From Clostridium isatidis (lineage in GTDB: Bacteria; Bacillota; Clostridia; Clostridiales; Clostridiaceae), in contig NZ_CP016786.1 in NCBI RefSeq assembly GCF_002285495.1, positions 2,805,928-2,869,927 on the forward strand: 64,000 nucleotides of DNA, written 5' to 3'. Positions 51,748 through 61,303 of this stretch are shown here, in pieces (positions within the stretch are counted from its first letter, which is position 1; every line of letters starts with the position of its first letter). A program made the position numbers and the translations under genes. The notes under the pieces were generated by a model. It did not search any database and had not been told where the DNA came from. It saw only the letters and a list, made by a program, of their open reading frames with translations.

Positions 51748-52905
51748 ATGAATATTTATTTAGATAATGCAAGCACAACTTTTCCAAAACCAAAAGCTGT
51801 TGCTGATTCAATATATAATTTTCTTACAAAAATTGGAGGAAATCCAGGCAGAGCTAATCATGATAACGCTTTAGAAACAAATCGACTTTTAATAGAGGCA
51901 AGAGAAACTATAGCAAACTTCTTTAATTTTGATAAAATAGAAAATATTATTTTTACAAGTAATATAACTTCTTCAATAAATATATTAATCAACGGAATTT
52001 TAAAAAATGGTGATCATGTAATAACTTCTTCTATGGAGCATAATTCAGTTATTAGACCTCTTTATAGACTAAAAGAAAACCATATTATTGAACTTGATAT
52101 TGTATCAGCAAATAATTTTGGTTTTATATCTCCAAAGGATATAGAAAATAAAATAAAAGAAAATACAAAATTAGTTATACTAAATCACGCCTCTAATGTT
52201 TTTGGATCAATTCAGCCAATACAAGAAGTAGGCAAATTATGCAAAAAACATAACATCTTTTTTATAATAGATTCAGCCCAAAGTGCTGGTGTATTAAGTA
52301 TAGACTTTAAAACTCTGAATTTGAGTGCCTTAGCCTTTACAGGACATAAGAGCCTTTTTGGACCTCAAGGGATAGGCGGCTTTATTATTAATGATGATTT
52401 AAACTCAATTTGTTCTCCATATACCCTAGGAGGAACAGGCAGCTTGTCTTATTCTTTGACTCAACCTGACTTTTTACCAGACAAATTTGAAGCTGGAACA
52501 TTAAATATGCCTGGAATATGTGGCTTGTTAGAGGGTATTAAATTTATAAATAATGAAGGTATTAATACTATATATGAAAAGAATTTTTATTTGCGTTCTC
52601 ATTTGCTAGAAGAACTTCATAATATTAATAATGTTATATTATATGATGATATAAATAAAGCTGACAGCTATACATCTTGCCTTTCTTTAAATGTTAAAGA
52701 TATGGATACTTCTGAATTATCTTATATTTTAGATAATGATTATAATATAAAAAATAGATCTGGATTACACTGTGCTCCTTTAGCTCACAAAACTGTGGGT
52801 ACTTATCCTTCAGGTACTGTTCGCTTAAGTATCAGTTATTTTAATACCCTAGAAGAAATCAATTATGTTATAAACTCTATAAACAATATAATAAAATTAA
52901 AATAA
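51748..52905 (+). CDS. class V aminotransferase, cysteine desulfurase-like
   Basis: 385-aa PLP enzyme. It starts YLDNASTTFPKP, with the pyridoxal Lys in FTGHKSLFGPQG and the Cys in RSGLHCAPLAH, the persulfide-forming residue of desulfurases. It resembles the subfamily linked to selenium and molybdenum hydroxylase maturation (next to DUF3343), rather than NifS/IscS. Ribosome site AAGGAG. Confidence 0.85.
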   Translation: MNIYLDNASTTFPKPKAVADSIYNFLTKIGGNPGRANHDNALETNRLLIEARETIANFFNFDKIENIIFTSNITSSINILINGILKNGDHVITSSMEHNSVIRPLYRLKENHIIELDIVSANNFGFISPKDIENKIKENTKLVILNHASNVFGSIQPIQEVGKLCKKHNIFFIIDSAQSAGVLSIDFKTLNLSALAFTGHKSLFGPQGIGGFIINDDLNSICSPYTLGGTGSLSYSLTQPDFLPDKFEAGTLNMPGICGLLEGIKFINNEGINTIYEKNFYLRSHLLEELHNINNVILYDDINKADSYTSCLSLNVKDMDTSELSYILDNDYNIKNRSGLHCAPLAHKTVGTYPSGTVRLSISYFNTLEEINYVINSINNIIKLK

Positions 52906-52922
52906 TTTTTTACTGTATAGTT

Positions 52923-52963
52923 ACCTCCTTTATTGTTAATAATTTCAATAAAGGAGGTTTTTT
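52923..52963 (+). terminator. terminator-shaped hairpin holding the yyaC ribosome site
   Basis: A 13-bp perfect stem (ACCTCCTTTATTG and complement) with a 10-base loop; the 3' arm CAATAAAGGAGGT is the Shine-Dalgarno of yyaC and is followed by TTTTT and the ATG. In a transcript coming from the upstream gene, translation of yyaC should be blocked and transcription may end. Confidence 0.75.
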
Positions 52964-53545
52964 ATGGATACTAATTTTTCTGTTGATTCTTTTATGCCTA
53001 ATACTTATTTAGATATTAAGAATTTCTTATTAAAAAATTTGAATGATGTTCTTTTATCAGATAGAGAAATAATTTTTTTATGTATAGGAACTGATAGATG
53101 TACTGGGGATTCTTTAGGTCCTTTAGTTGGTCACAAATTAAAACCCTTAATACCTAAAAATAAATTTTATGTTTATGGAACACTAGAAAACCCAGTACAC
53201 TCTAGAAACTTAGTTTCTATTTTAGATAAAATATATAGTAATTTTTCTAATCCATATATTATAGCAATAGATGCCTGTCTAGGTAAAATAAATAATATCG
53301 GTAAAATATTTATAGAAAACAAACCCTTAAGCCCAGGACTTGCTTTAAATAAAGACCTTCCTAAAGTTGGTGATTTAAGCATAACTGGAATTGTTAATAT
53401 TTCTGGAAGTTTTGAGTTTTTAGTATTACAAAATACTAGATTATATGTAGTTATGAATTTAGCAGAAGTAATTTATAAAGGAATACTTCATTTTGCATTA
53501 TCAGCTTCAAGATTAAATACAAAAAAAACTCTATCTAACATTTAA
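52964..53545 (+). CDS. yyaC: spore protease YyaC-like
   Basis: 193-aa protein of the DUF1256/YyaC family, related to the germination protease GPR. The segments IFLCIGTDRCTGDSLGPLVG and YVYGTLENPVHSRNL and the IAIDACLG strand carry the family acidic residues. The closest function is in spore formation or germination. Near-origin location is shared with Bacillus yyaC. The ribosome site lies in a hairpin. Confidence 0.88.
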   Translation: MDTNFSVDSFMPNTYLDIKNFLLKNLNDVLLSDREIIFLCIGTDRCTGDSLGPLVGHKLKPLIPKNKFYVYGTLENPVHSRNLVSILDKIYSNFSNPYIIAIDACLGKINNIGKIFIENKPLSPGLALNKDLPKVGDLSITGIVNISGSFEFLVLQNTRLYVVMNLAEVIYKGILHFALSASRLNTKKTLSNI

Positions 53546-53575
53546 TATTTACCTTATTTAAATAATTTCTTAATA

Positions 53576-53618
53576 AAAAAGGAGCTATTCAAATTAATCT
53601 TGAAATAGCTCCCTTTTT
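53576..53618. terminator. convergent terminator
   Basis: Stem GGAGCTATT / AATAGCTCC bounded by A and T runs, between yyaC and the DUF4446 gene. Confidence 0.85.
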
Positions 53619-53640
53619 ATTGTCTATATTTTTTATACAA

Positions 53641-54138
53641 CTATTTATTTATTGCTTCATTTAATACATAAGTTTCTTCCTCAGAAAGCTCATATCTTGA
53701 TATTCCCTTATCTACTGGCTTAGCATAAGTTCTACTATCTTGTCTTGAATATATACCTGTTAAAATAATTCCATCATTATAAGAATCTAAAATTGCAATT
53801 GAAAAACTTAGATCACTTCCTACATCCTCAAAGGCTTTATATCTCATAATAGCTATTTTATTTACACAGCTCTTCATTTCTTCTTTCAAATCTTCGTATT
53901 TATTTAAAGCTTCTTCAGAGGCTTTCATAGACTTATCTATTTCTTCAAGCTTAGAAGCTATAAGTTCCTCTAGGTTTTTATTATTACTTCCCCTCATAAG
54001 TCTTCTATACTTTTTTTCTAATTTATTTACCGAACTATATAATGATATTACAACTATAAAAAGTAAAATTGTTATGATTAGTAGACCTATTATAATAAAT
54101 GAAGAATATTCATTTATTATGTTTAATATATTTTCCAT
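53641..54138 (-). CDS. DUF4446 membrane protein
   Basis: 165 aa. One transmembrane helix (about 15-35), a coiled-coil segment (EEIDKSMKASEEALNKYEDL) and a small beta domain (NDGIILTGIYSRQDS). DUF4446 proteins sit beside parB near oriC in Firmicutes and their role is unknown. The start MENILNII has AAGGAGG upstream. Confidence 0.82.
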   Translation of the reverse strand: MENILNIINEYSSFIIIGLLIITILLFIVVISLYSSVNKLEKKYRRLMRGSNNKNLEELIASKLEEIDKSMKASEEALNKYEDLKEEMKSCVNKIAIMRYKAFEDVGSDLSFSIAILDSYNDGIILTGIYSRQDSRTYAKPVDKGISRYELSEEETYVLNEAINK

Positions 54139-54172
54139 CAATTGTTCCTCCTTTTGAGTATTATCAAAAATA

Positions 54173-54188
54173 TGTTTCACGTGAAACA
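54173..54188. other. parS centromere site 1
   Basis: The perfect 16-bp palindrome TGTTTCACGTGAAACA, the canonical ParB/Spo0J binding site, between parB and the DUF4446 gene. Confidence 0.97.
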
Positions 54189-54200
54189 TTAATAATAAAA

Positions 54201-54216
54201 TGTTTCACGTGAAACA
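54201..54216. other. parS centromere site 2
   Basis: A second identical 16-bp parS, 28 bp from the first and directly adjoining the parB stop codon. Confidence 0.97.
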
Positions 54217-55062
54217 TTATAGGTTCATTATTTCTAATATTCTTTGTAAATCTTCATTTGAATAATATTCAATTTCAATTTTTCCTTTGTTATTTTTATT
54301 GCTTATACTTACTTTTGTCCCTAGATAATCTTGTAATCTTTCTGTGATATCTCTATAATAAGGATCTAATTCTGTTTTTCTCTTTCTTTCTTTTTTTTCT
54401 GAATTTAAACTTTTAATTAATCTTTCTAAATCTCTCACTGAAAGATTTTCATCTATAACCTTCTGAGCCAATTCACATTGTAACTTTTCATTTGTAATTG
54501 ATAATAATACTCTTCCATGTCCTTCTGTAATCACTTCATCAATAAGATATTGCTTAACAGTATCACATAAATTCATTAATCTTAAAGTATTAGTTATTGA
54601 AACTCTAGATTTCCCAATTCTCTTACTTAATTCTTCTTGAGTTAAATTAAAATCCGTTAACAATTTTTTATAAGCAATTGCTTCTTCTATAGGATTTAAA
54701 TCTTGTCTTTGAATATTTTCAATCAAGGAAATTTCTAAAATATTTTTTTCACTTAAATCCATAACTAGTACAGGAACCTCTTTTAAACCTAAAAGTTTAG
54801 CTGCTCGCCATCTTCTTTCTCCAGCAACTATAATATAATAGTCATCCTTTTTATTTACTATTATAGGTTGAATTATTCCATGCTCTTTTATTGATTGTGC
54901 TAATTCAGCTATTTTATCATCATCGAAGTTTTTTCTAGGCTGTTCATCATTACTTCTAATTAAGTTTATACTAATTAAATTCTTTTCAGCTTCTTCTTTA
55001 TTATTTATATCTTCAGGAATTAATGCTCCTAATCCCTTACCTAATGCAAATTTTTTACTCAC
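54217..55062 (-). CDS. parB: chromosome segregation protein ParB/Spo0J
   Basis: 281 aa. The N-terminal ParB CTP-binding motif is in VAGERRWRAAKLLG; the HTH segment (LTQEELSKRIGKSRVSITNTLRL) binds parS; the C-terminus dimerizes. The GTG start MSKKFALGKGLGALIP is preferred, with AGGTG five bases upstream; a GTG three codons earlier is possible. Sits 14 bp after parA. Confidence 0.96.
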   Translation of the reverse strand: MSKKFALGKGLGALIPEDINNKEEAEKNLISINLIRSNDEQPRKNFDDDKIAELAQSIKEHGIIQPIIVNKKDDYYIIVAGERRWRAAKLLGLKEVPVLVMDLSEKNILEISLIENIQRQDLNPIEEAIAYKKLLTDFNLTQEELSKRIGKSRVSITNTLRLMNLCDTVKQYLIDEVITEGHGRVLLSITNEKLQCELAQKVIDENLSVRDLERLIKSLNSEKKERKRKTELDPYYRDITERLQDYLGTKVSISNKNNKGKIEIEYYSNEDLQRILEIMNL

Positions 55063-55075
55063 TTTCTTCACCTAC

Positions 55076-55837
55076 TTATTGTTTACTTAAAAACTCTTTA
55101 GTTAAAGACTTATAAGAATCAGCACCTTTACATTTCTCATCATACAACATTATTGGAAGTCCAAAACTTGGCGCCTCTGCCAATCTTATATTTCTAGGTA
55201 TCTTTGTGTTATATACTTTGTCTTTAAAAAAATTCTTAACTTCATCATAAACTTCATTACTCAAATTAGTTCTATAATCATACATGGTCATTACTACACC
55301 TTCTATTTCTAGCTTCTTATTTAATGACTTCTTAACTAATTGTATAGTATTTATTAATTGACCTACACCCTCTAAAGCATAAAATTCACATTGTATAGGT
55401 ATAAGAACAGATTCTACAGAAGTTAATGCATTTATTGTTAATACTCCTAGCGAAGGAGGACAATCTATAAAAATAAAGTCATATTCATCTTCTATTTCTT
55501 TTATCTTGTTTTTTAAAATACTTTCTCTATCCTCTTTAGCAATAATTTCAACCTCTGCTCCTGCTAACTCCATTGTAGATGGTGCTATATAAAGATTTTG
55601 AACTAATTCACTTCGAATTATTACTTCCCTAAGGGATGCATCTGCTGTTAATACATCATACATTGATAATTCCAAATTTCTCTTATCTAAACCTAATCCA
55701 CTTGTTGTATTTCCTTGTGGATCTATATCTATTGTTAATACCCTATAGCCTTCTAGTGCAAGATATGCACATAAATTTATATTAGTTGTTGTTTTTCCTA
55801 CTCCACCCTTTTGATTGAATATGCAAATTTTCTTCAT
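55076..55837 (-). CDS. parA: chromosome partitioning ATPase ParA/Soj
   Basis: 253-aa ATPase. The deviant Walker A is KGGVGKT (10-16), followed by DIDPQGN and DCPPSLGVLTI. It works with ParB at parS and regulates DnaA in Bacillus. The start MKKICIFNQ is the conserved one, although its Shine-Dalgarno is 23 bases away with a hairpin in between. Confidence 0.96.
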   Translation of the reverse strand: MKKICIFNQKGGVGKTTTNINLCAYLALEGYRVLTIDIDPQGNTTSGLGLDKRNLELSMYDVLTADASLREVIIRSELVQNLYIAPSTMELAGAEVEIIAKEDRESILKNKIKEIEDEYDFIFIDCPPSLGVLTINALTSVESVLIPIQCEFYALEGVGQLINTIQLVKKSLNKKLEIEGVVMTMYDYRTNLSNEVYDEVKNFFKDKVYNTKIPRNIRLAEAPSFGLPIMLYDEKCKGADSYKSLTKEFLSKQ

Positions 55838-55840
55838 ATA

Positions 55841-55868
55841 AAGCTCTATTTTTAGAGCTTCACCCCCT
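55841..55868 (-). promoter_or_regulatory. hairpin between parA Shine-Dalgarno and ATG
   Basis: On the minus strand GGGGGTG (55861-55867) is followed by the perfect hairpin AAGCTCTA-AAAA-TAGAGCTT (55841-55860), three bases and the ATG. The hairpin would bring the distant Shine-Dalgarno close to the start codon. Confidence 0.7.
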
Positions 55869-56127
55869 TCCCTAATATTATTATATATACTTTTAATTCA
55901 TAATAAAAGATTAACATAATAAATTTATTATATATCTTTATAATATAATTAAAATTTATAATTTATTTTTTCAAATATAAGGTTTGCAAAAAAATTTACA
56001 TAAAAAAATTGACAATTAACAAGCAAAAATAATTTATTTATTACTTTATGTTAGTGATAAATAAACTACCATTTGCTGAAGTTAATAGTCAATTATATTA
56101 ATTATATGAAAATTATGTTATTAAATA

Positions 56128-56904
56128 TTATTTTTTAGGTATAGTAACTGTAACTTGAATAAATTCCTCACTATCCTTAAATTTATATTCTGCAGGTATA
56201 TTAAATTTACTAAAAACCTGCTTAATTGTATTAACATATAATTTAGCAGGAAATACACTCTTTACCTTCTTTTTATCTTTATTATTTAATTCCTCACCAG
56301 CTAACTTTAGAAGCTCCTTATTAATAGCCTCTTCTGTAGCCTTAACATTTAAAGAGTTCTTTATTATTTTATCAATAATTTTTAATTGTAACTCTTCATC
56401 TGGTAAAGATAATAAAGCTCTTGCATGTCTTTCTGTAAGCTTATGTTCAACACAAAGTTCTCTAACCCTTGAGCTCAATTTTAATAATCTTAATTTATTA
56501 GCAATAGTAGATTGCTTTTTTCCCATTCTTCTTGCTAATTCTTCTTGTGTGAATTTATGATCATGGATAAGATTATAATAAGCTTCTGCTTCTTCAATAA
56601 AATTTAAATCTTCTCTTTGAAGGTTTTCAAGTAATGCAATTTCGGCAGATTGAGTATCTGTAATATCTATAATATTACAAGGTACCTCTTCAATTTCTGC
56701 CATTCTAGCAGCTCTCCATCTTCTTTCTCCTGCTACTAATTCATAATTTTCCCCTCTTTTTCTAACTGTAATAGGTTGTATTATTCCATGTGTTTTTATA
56801 GATTCAGATAATTCTTCTAGTGCTTCCTCATTAAAAAACCTTCTAGGCTGATAAGTATTTGGAAATATCTTATCAACTCTTATACTAGTAATTTCCTTAT
56901 TCAT
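56128..56904 (-). CDS. noc: nucleoid occlusion protein Noc (ParB family)
   Basis: 258-aa ParB paralogue with VAGERRWRAARMAE and the HTH FTQEELARRMGKKQSTIANKL. The N-terminal Noc-type segment before the CTPase domain and the position between parA and rsmG fit Noc, which inhibits division over the chromosome. The start ATG has GGGGATGG upstream. Confidence 0.88.
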   Translation of the reverse strand: MNKEITSIRVDKIFPNTYQPRRFFNEEALEELSESIKTHGIIQPITVRKRGENYELVAGERRWRAARMAEIEEVPCNIIDITDTQSAEIALLENLQREDLNFIEEAEAYYNLIHDHKFTQEELARRMGKKQSTIANKLRLLKLSSRVRELCVEHKLTERHARALLSLPDEELQLKIIDKIIKNSLNVKATEEAINKELLKLAGEELNNKDKKKVKSVFPAKLYVNTIKQVFSKFNIPAEYKFKDSEEFIQVTVTIPKK

Positions 56905-57114
56905 ATGCAATCAACCATCCCCTACTATTATGAATCACCGTTTTTTCAATAAATTAAAAATTCTATTTTCTTCTCTAAATTCCTTCTTTTTGTTCCCTAA
57001 TATTGTAAGACAAATTCATATATTAAATCTTAATAATTTACAAATCTCAATATATAAATTATTCATATATTATTTATCGACTTTTTTTATTGTACAATTT
57101 TGTAGAATATACTT

Positions 57115-57834
57115 TTATTTTATTGGTTTTTTATTTACAGTTCCTGCTTTTCTTGGGTATATTTTAGGACAAACTTTTATCTTTTTTATTTCTACAATAT
57201 TATGATTCAAATCAGATCCTTCTATATTTACTTTTATAATTCCCTTCAGTTCTCCACCTAAAACATCTATTGCTTTTTGTCCATCTTTTAATTCTTCTTC
57301 TATAGCAGGTCCTTTTAAGGCAACAAAATAACCATTCATTCTTACATAAGGAAGACAAAACTCTGATAAAACAGCCATATTTGCTACTGCTCTAGAAGTA
57401 GCAACATCAAATTTTTCCCTAAGTTCCTTATTTCTCGCTCCATCTTCAGCTCTAGAATGTATTGTTATAACATTCTTTAAGCCTAATTCTCCTATAACCA
57501 AATTAAGAAAATTGATCCTTTTATTTAAAGAATCTAATAATGTTACCTGAACATTAGGATTCATAATAGCTATAGGCAGGCCAGGAAAGCCAGCACCCGT
57601 TCCAATATCTATTATGTTTTTTGCATTTTTTATAGCTTCCGATTTAAATGCTTTTATGCAATCTATAAAATGTTTTTTTATTATTTCTTCATCCTCTGTA
57701 ATGGCTGTTAAATTTATTTTTTCATTCCATTCCTGAAGAAGTCTCATATATTTTATAAATTGGTCATATTGATGTTCTGATAAGTCAATCCCTGCCTCTA
57801 AAGAAGCTTCTTTCATTAATTGAAAAAATTCCAT
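57115..57834 (-). CDS. rsmG: 16S rRNA (guanine527-N7)-methyltransferase
   Basis: 239-aa SAM enzyme with LIDIGTGAGFPGLPIAI and VALKGPAIEEEL. It methylates G527 of 16S rRNA; loss gives low-level streptomycin resistance. Start MEFFQLMKE with GGAGG upstream. Ends before a 200-bp gap that shows nothing else. Confidence 0.95.
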   Translation of the reverse strand: MEFFQLMKEASLEAGIDLSEHQYDQFIKYMRLLQEWNEKINLTAITEDEEIIKKHFIDCIKAFKSEAIKNAKNIIDIGTGAGFPGLPIAIMNPNVQVTLLDSLNKRINFLNLVIGELGLKNVITIHSRAEDGARNKELREKFDVATSRAVANMAVLSEFCLPYVRMNGYFVALKGPAIEEELKDGQKAIDVLGGELKGIIKVNIEGSDLNHNIVEIKKIKVCPKIYPRKAGTVNKKPIK

Positions 57835-57852
57835 TATTTCCTCCAAAGAAAT

Positions 57853-59730
57853 TTATTTTTTATATTTATGTTCTAAATAAATTAATAATACAGATATATC
57901 AGCAGGTGAAACTCCTGATATTCTTGATGCTTGACCTATACTTATAGGTCTTATTTTAGAAAGCTTTTGAATAGCTTCTGTTCTTAATCCTTTAACATCA
58001 TTATAATCTATCTCTTCTGGTATTAATTTCTTTTCAAATTTCTTAAATTGTCTTACTTGCTCTAACTGACTTTCAATATATCCTTCATATTTAGTAATTA
58101 TATTTATTTGTTCACCAATATCTTCGTTATATTCTGGTCTATCTGGGTCTAAAGAGGCTAATTTAAAGTAATCTAGTTCTGGTCTTTTAATAAGTTCATA
58201 AAAGCTTATTGGCTTTTTAAGTTCCGTTGATCCTAAGGAAATTAATATATCATTCACTTCTTTTTTATTTGTTATTTGTAGATTTTTTAATCTTTCTACT
58301 TCACTCTCAACCGCATTTTTTCTTTGTAAGAACTTTTGATATCTTTCTTCTGTTACGAGACCAACTCTATATCCTATTTCAGTTAATCTAAAGTCAGCAT
58401 TATCTTGTCTCAAAAGAAGTCTATATTCAGCTCTAGAAGTCATCATTCTATAAGGTTCATTTGTTCCTTTAGTAACTAAATCATCTATAAGAACTCCTAT
58501 ATATCCATCTGAACGAGTTAAAATCATCGGTTCTTTTCCCTTAATTTTTAAAGCAGCATTAATACCTGCAACTATTCCCTGAGCTCCTGCTTCTTCATAA
58601 CCTGAGCTGCCATTTAATTGTCCAGCGCCATATAAACCATCGATATTCATAAATTCAAGAGTTGGTTTTAATTGAGTTGGATCTATTGAATCATACTCTA
58701 TAGCATAACCAGTTCTTAATATTTCAGCATTTTCTAAACCAGGAACAGTTCTTATCATTTTTATCTGTACATCTTCTGGTAATGATGATGACATTCCCCC
58801 TATATACATCTCTTGGGTATCTTCTCCTTCTGGTTCAATAAATAATTGATGTCTATCTCTATCTGGAAATCTCATAACCTTATCTTCAATTGACGGACAG
58901 TATCTAGGGCCTACTCCTTCTATTAATCCATTATACATCGGAGCCCTATCTATATTTTCTTTTATTATTTCATGGGTATCTTCACTTGTATATGTTAGCC
59001 AACAATCTACTTGTTCTCTGCTAATATCACCACTTATAAATGAAAATGGAACTATTTTTTCATCTCCTGGTTGTCTTATCATTTTTGAAAAGTCAACAGA
59101 TCTTTTATTAATTCTCGCAGGTGTACCTGTTTTGAATCTTCTTAAGGATATTCCTAAATCTATTAATGATTTAGATAATTCATTTGCAGCAGCTAATCCA
59201 TTTGGCCCACTATTATATTTAACATCTCCAATGATTATACTTGCTCTTAAATAAGTTCCAGTTGTTAATATTACCGCTTTAGCTGAAAAATATCCGCCGT
59301 TTCTTGTTAAAACGCCTTTTACTTTTCCATCTTCTACATCTAATTCTATTACTTCTAATTGTCTCAAATCTAAATTTTCTTGATTTTCTAGAACTTGCTT
59401 CATTCTATTTTGATACTTCTTTTTATCTGCTTGTGCTCTTAGTGAATGAACTGCTGGTCCCTTTGAGGTATTAAGCATTCTAGATTGTATATATGTATTA
59501 TCTATATTAATTCCCATTTCACCGCCTAAAGCATCTATTTCTCTTACTAAATGCCCTTTTGCAGTACCACCTATATTAGGATTACATGGCATCATTGCTA
59601 TTGAATCTAAGTTGTTTGTACATACTAATGTTTTTAATCCCATTCTAGCAGAAGCTAAAGCTGCCTCACAACCAGCATGGCCAGCTCCAACAACTACTAC
59701 ATCATATTGTCCTGCGTTGTATCTTCCCAT
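57853..59730 (-). CDS. mnmG: tRNA uridine-5-carboxymethylaminomethyl modification enzyme subunit
   Basis: 625-aa FAD protein. The FAD fold is VVGAGHAGCEAA (14-25), with NPNIGGTAKGHLV and the C-terminal helical domain (PADISVLLIYLEHKY). With MnmE it modifies uridine 34 of tRNAs. A spacing of 15 bp follows mnmE. Confidence 0.97.
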   Translation of the reverse strand: MGRYNAGQYDVVVVGAGHAGCEAALASARMGLKTLVCTNNLDSIAMMPCNPNIGGTAKGHLVREIDALGGEMGINIDNTYIQSRMLNTSKGPAVHSLRAQADKKKYQNRMKQVLENQENLDLRQLEVIELDVEDGKVKGVLTRNGGYFSAKAVILTTGTYLRASIIIGDVKYNSGPNGLAAANELSKSLIDLGISLRRFKTGTPARINKRSVDFSKMIRQPGDEKIVPFSFISGDISREQVDCWLTYTSEDTHEIIKENIDRAPMYNGLIEGVGPRYCPSIEDKVMRFPDRDRHQLFIEPEGEDTQEMYIGGMSSSLPEDVQIKMIRTVPGLENAEILRTGYAIEYDSIDPTQLKPTLEFMNIDGLYGAGQLNGSSGYEEAGAQGIVAGINAALKIKGKEPMILTRSDGYIGVLIDDLVTKGTNEPYRMMTSRAEYRLLLRQDNADFRLTEIGYRVGLVTEERYQKFLQRKNAVESEVERLKNLQITNKKEVNDILISLGSTELKKPISFYELIKRPELDYFKLASLDPDRPEYNEDIGEQINIITKYEGYIESQLEQVRQFKKFEKKLIPEEIDYNDVKGLRTEAIQKLSKIRPISIGQASRISGVSPADISVLLIYLEHKYKK

Positions 59731-59745
59731 TCTCCTTACTTCTCC

Positions 59746-61125
59746 CTACTTTCCACAACAAAATTCCTTAAATATTTTATTAACTAAATCTTCTTCTAAT
59801 TCTGTACCTGTAATTTCCCCTAGTGCTTTTAATGCCGAAGTTACATATATAGAAACCAAATCAAGATATTCATTATTTTTAACACTAATAATAGCTTTCT
59901 CACAATTTTCTTTTGCTCTTATTAAAGCCTGCTTATGTCTTGAATTAGAAATAACTAAGCTCTCGCTATCAATAGTTCCATTAAAGAACATGTTTTTTAT
60001 TTCTTCCTTTAATTTATCTATTCCTAAGTCTTCTTTTGCCGATATTTTTATTTTATACTCAAAATTATTTAATGAGTTTAAATCAATTTTATTTTCTAAA
60101 TCAATTTTATTTAATAAAAGAATAGATTTTTTATTTTTTACAGCCTCTATAATTTCATAGTCTTCCTTATCTAATTCTCTTGAAATATCTAATACTAATA
60201 AAACTAAATCAGCCTCTTCTATTTTTTCCTTAGACTTTTCTACACCTATTCTCTCTACTATATCTTCTGTTTCCCTAATTCCAGCTGTATCAATAATTTT
60301 TACTGGTATTCCATCTAAATTAATATATTCTTCAATTACATCTCTTGTTGTTCCAGCAATATCCGTTACAATAGCTCTCTTTTCCCTTAATAATACATTA
60401 AGTAGAGATGACTTTCCCACATTAGGTTTGCCTACAATTGCAAGACTTAATCCATCTCTAATAATTCTTCCTTCATCTGCATTTTTCATTAATCTATTTA
60501 TATTATTAAGAGCTTCTTCTAAGCTCTCACTTACTCTAGGTGGTATGCTAGGGTCAATTTCTTCCTCATCTTCTGTAAAGTCTACTGCATACTCAATTAA
60601 AGCTAATACATTTAGTAAATATTCATTTAATCTACCTATTTCCTTAGATAAGGAACCATTACTTTGCATTAATGCAGATTTCATTGCTAAGTCTGTTTTT
60701 GCACTAATTAAATCCATAACTGCTTCTGCTTGAGATAAATCTATTCTTCCATTTAAAAATGCTCTTTTAGTGAATTCACCAGGCTCAGCTAGTCTAGCTC
60801 CTGCCTTGATTGTCATTTCAAGAACCTTATTAGTTGAAGTAACACCTCCATGACAGTTAATTTCTACTACATCTTCAGCAGTATAACTTCTTGGACCTTT
60901 CATAAAACTAATAATAACTTCATCAATAGGCTCCTTTGTATCTATATCAATAATATGACCATATCTCATAGTGTAGGTCTTCATATCCTTTATATCCTTG
61001 CCATTTTTAGCTCTAAATATCTTTGAAACAATATCTAAAGCTCTATCACCCGAAACTCTTATAATGGCAATTCCACCTTCGCCTATGGCAGTTGATATAG
61101 CACTTATTGTATCAAATTCTCTCAT
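59746..61125 (-). CDS. mnmE: tRNA modification GTPase
   Basis: 459 aa. N-terminal tetrahydrofolate-like domain, helical domain with an inserted GTPase: G1 GKPNVGKSSLLN, G3 DTAG (IDTAGIRE) and NKID. The C-terminal CCGK carries the catalytic Cys of the CxGK motif. Works with MnmG. Ribosome site AAAGGAGG. Confidence 0.97.
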   Translation of the reverse strand: MREFDTISAISTAIGEGGIAIIRVSGDRALDIVSKIFRAKNGKDIKDMKTYTMRYGHIIDIDTKEPIDEVIISFMKGPRSYTAEDVVEINCHGGVTSTNKVLEMTIKAGARLAEPGEFTKRAFLNGRIDLSQAEAVMDLISAKTDLAMKSALMQSNGSLSKEIGRLNEYLLNVLALIEYAVDFTEDEEEIDPSIPPRVSESLEEALNNINRLMKNADEGRIIRDGLSLAIVGKPNVGKSSLLNVLLREKRAIVTDIAGTTRDVIEEYINLDGIPVKIIDTAGIRETEDIVERIGVEKSKEKIEEADLVLLVLDISRELDKEDYEIIEAVKNKKSILLLNKIDLENKIDLNSLNNFEYKIKISAKEDLGIDKLKEEIKNMFFNGTIDSESLVISNSRHKQALIRAKENCEKAIISVKNNEYLDLVSIYVTSALKALGEITGTELEEDLVNKIFKEFCCGK

Positions 61126-61265
61126 GCTTCTATCCTCCTTTTCTTATATTATCCCTCTATATAAAAGTGTCTATAATATTCATTTAACACCGATTTTCGT
61201 ATTTAATATTATATCCCTTTTTAACTAATATTCATTGTACAAAACTATTTATATTTAGTCAAAAT

Positions 61266-61303
61266 AAATAAAGGTAGGAAAGCCATAGGCTTCCTTACCT
61301 TTA
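61266..61303 (-). terminator. terminator after jag
   Basis: Stem AATAAAGGTA..GGAA with complementary CCTTACCTTTATT, overlapping the jag stop region. It separates jag from mnmE. Confidence 0.75.

Noticed and set aside
56009..56040. Plus-strand TTGACA in the parA-noc gap as a promoter
   Set aside because: No TATAAT-like -10 follows and no plus-strand gene lies downstream.
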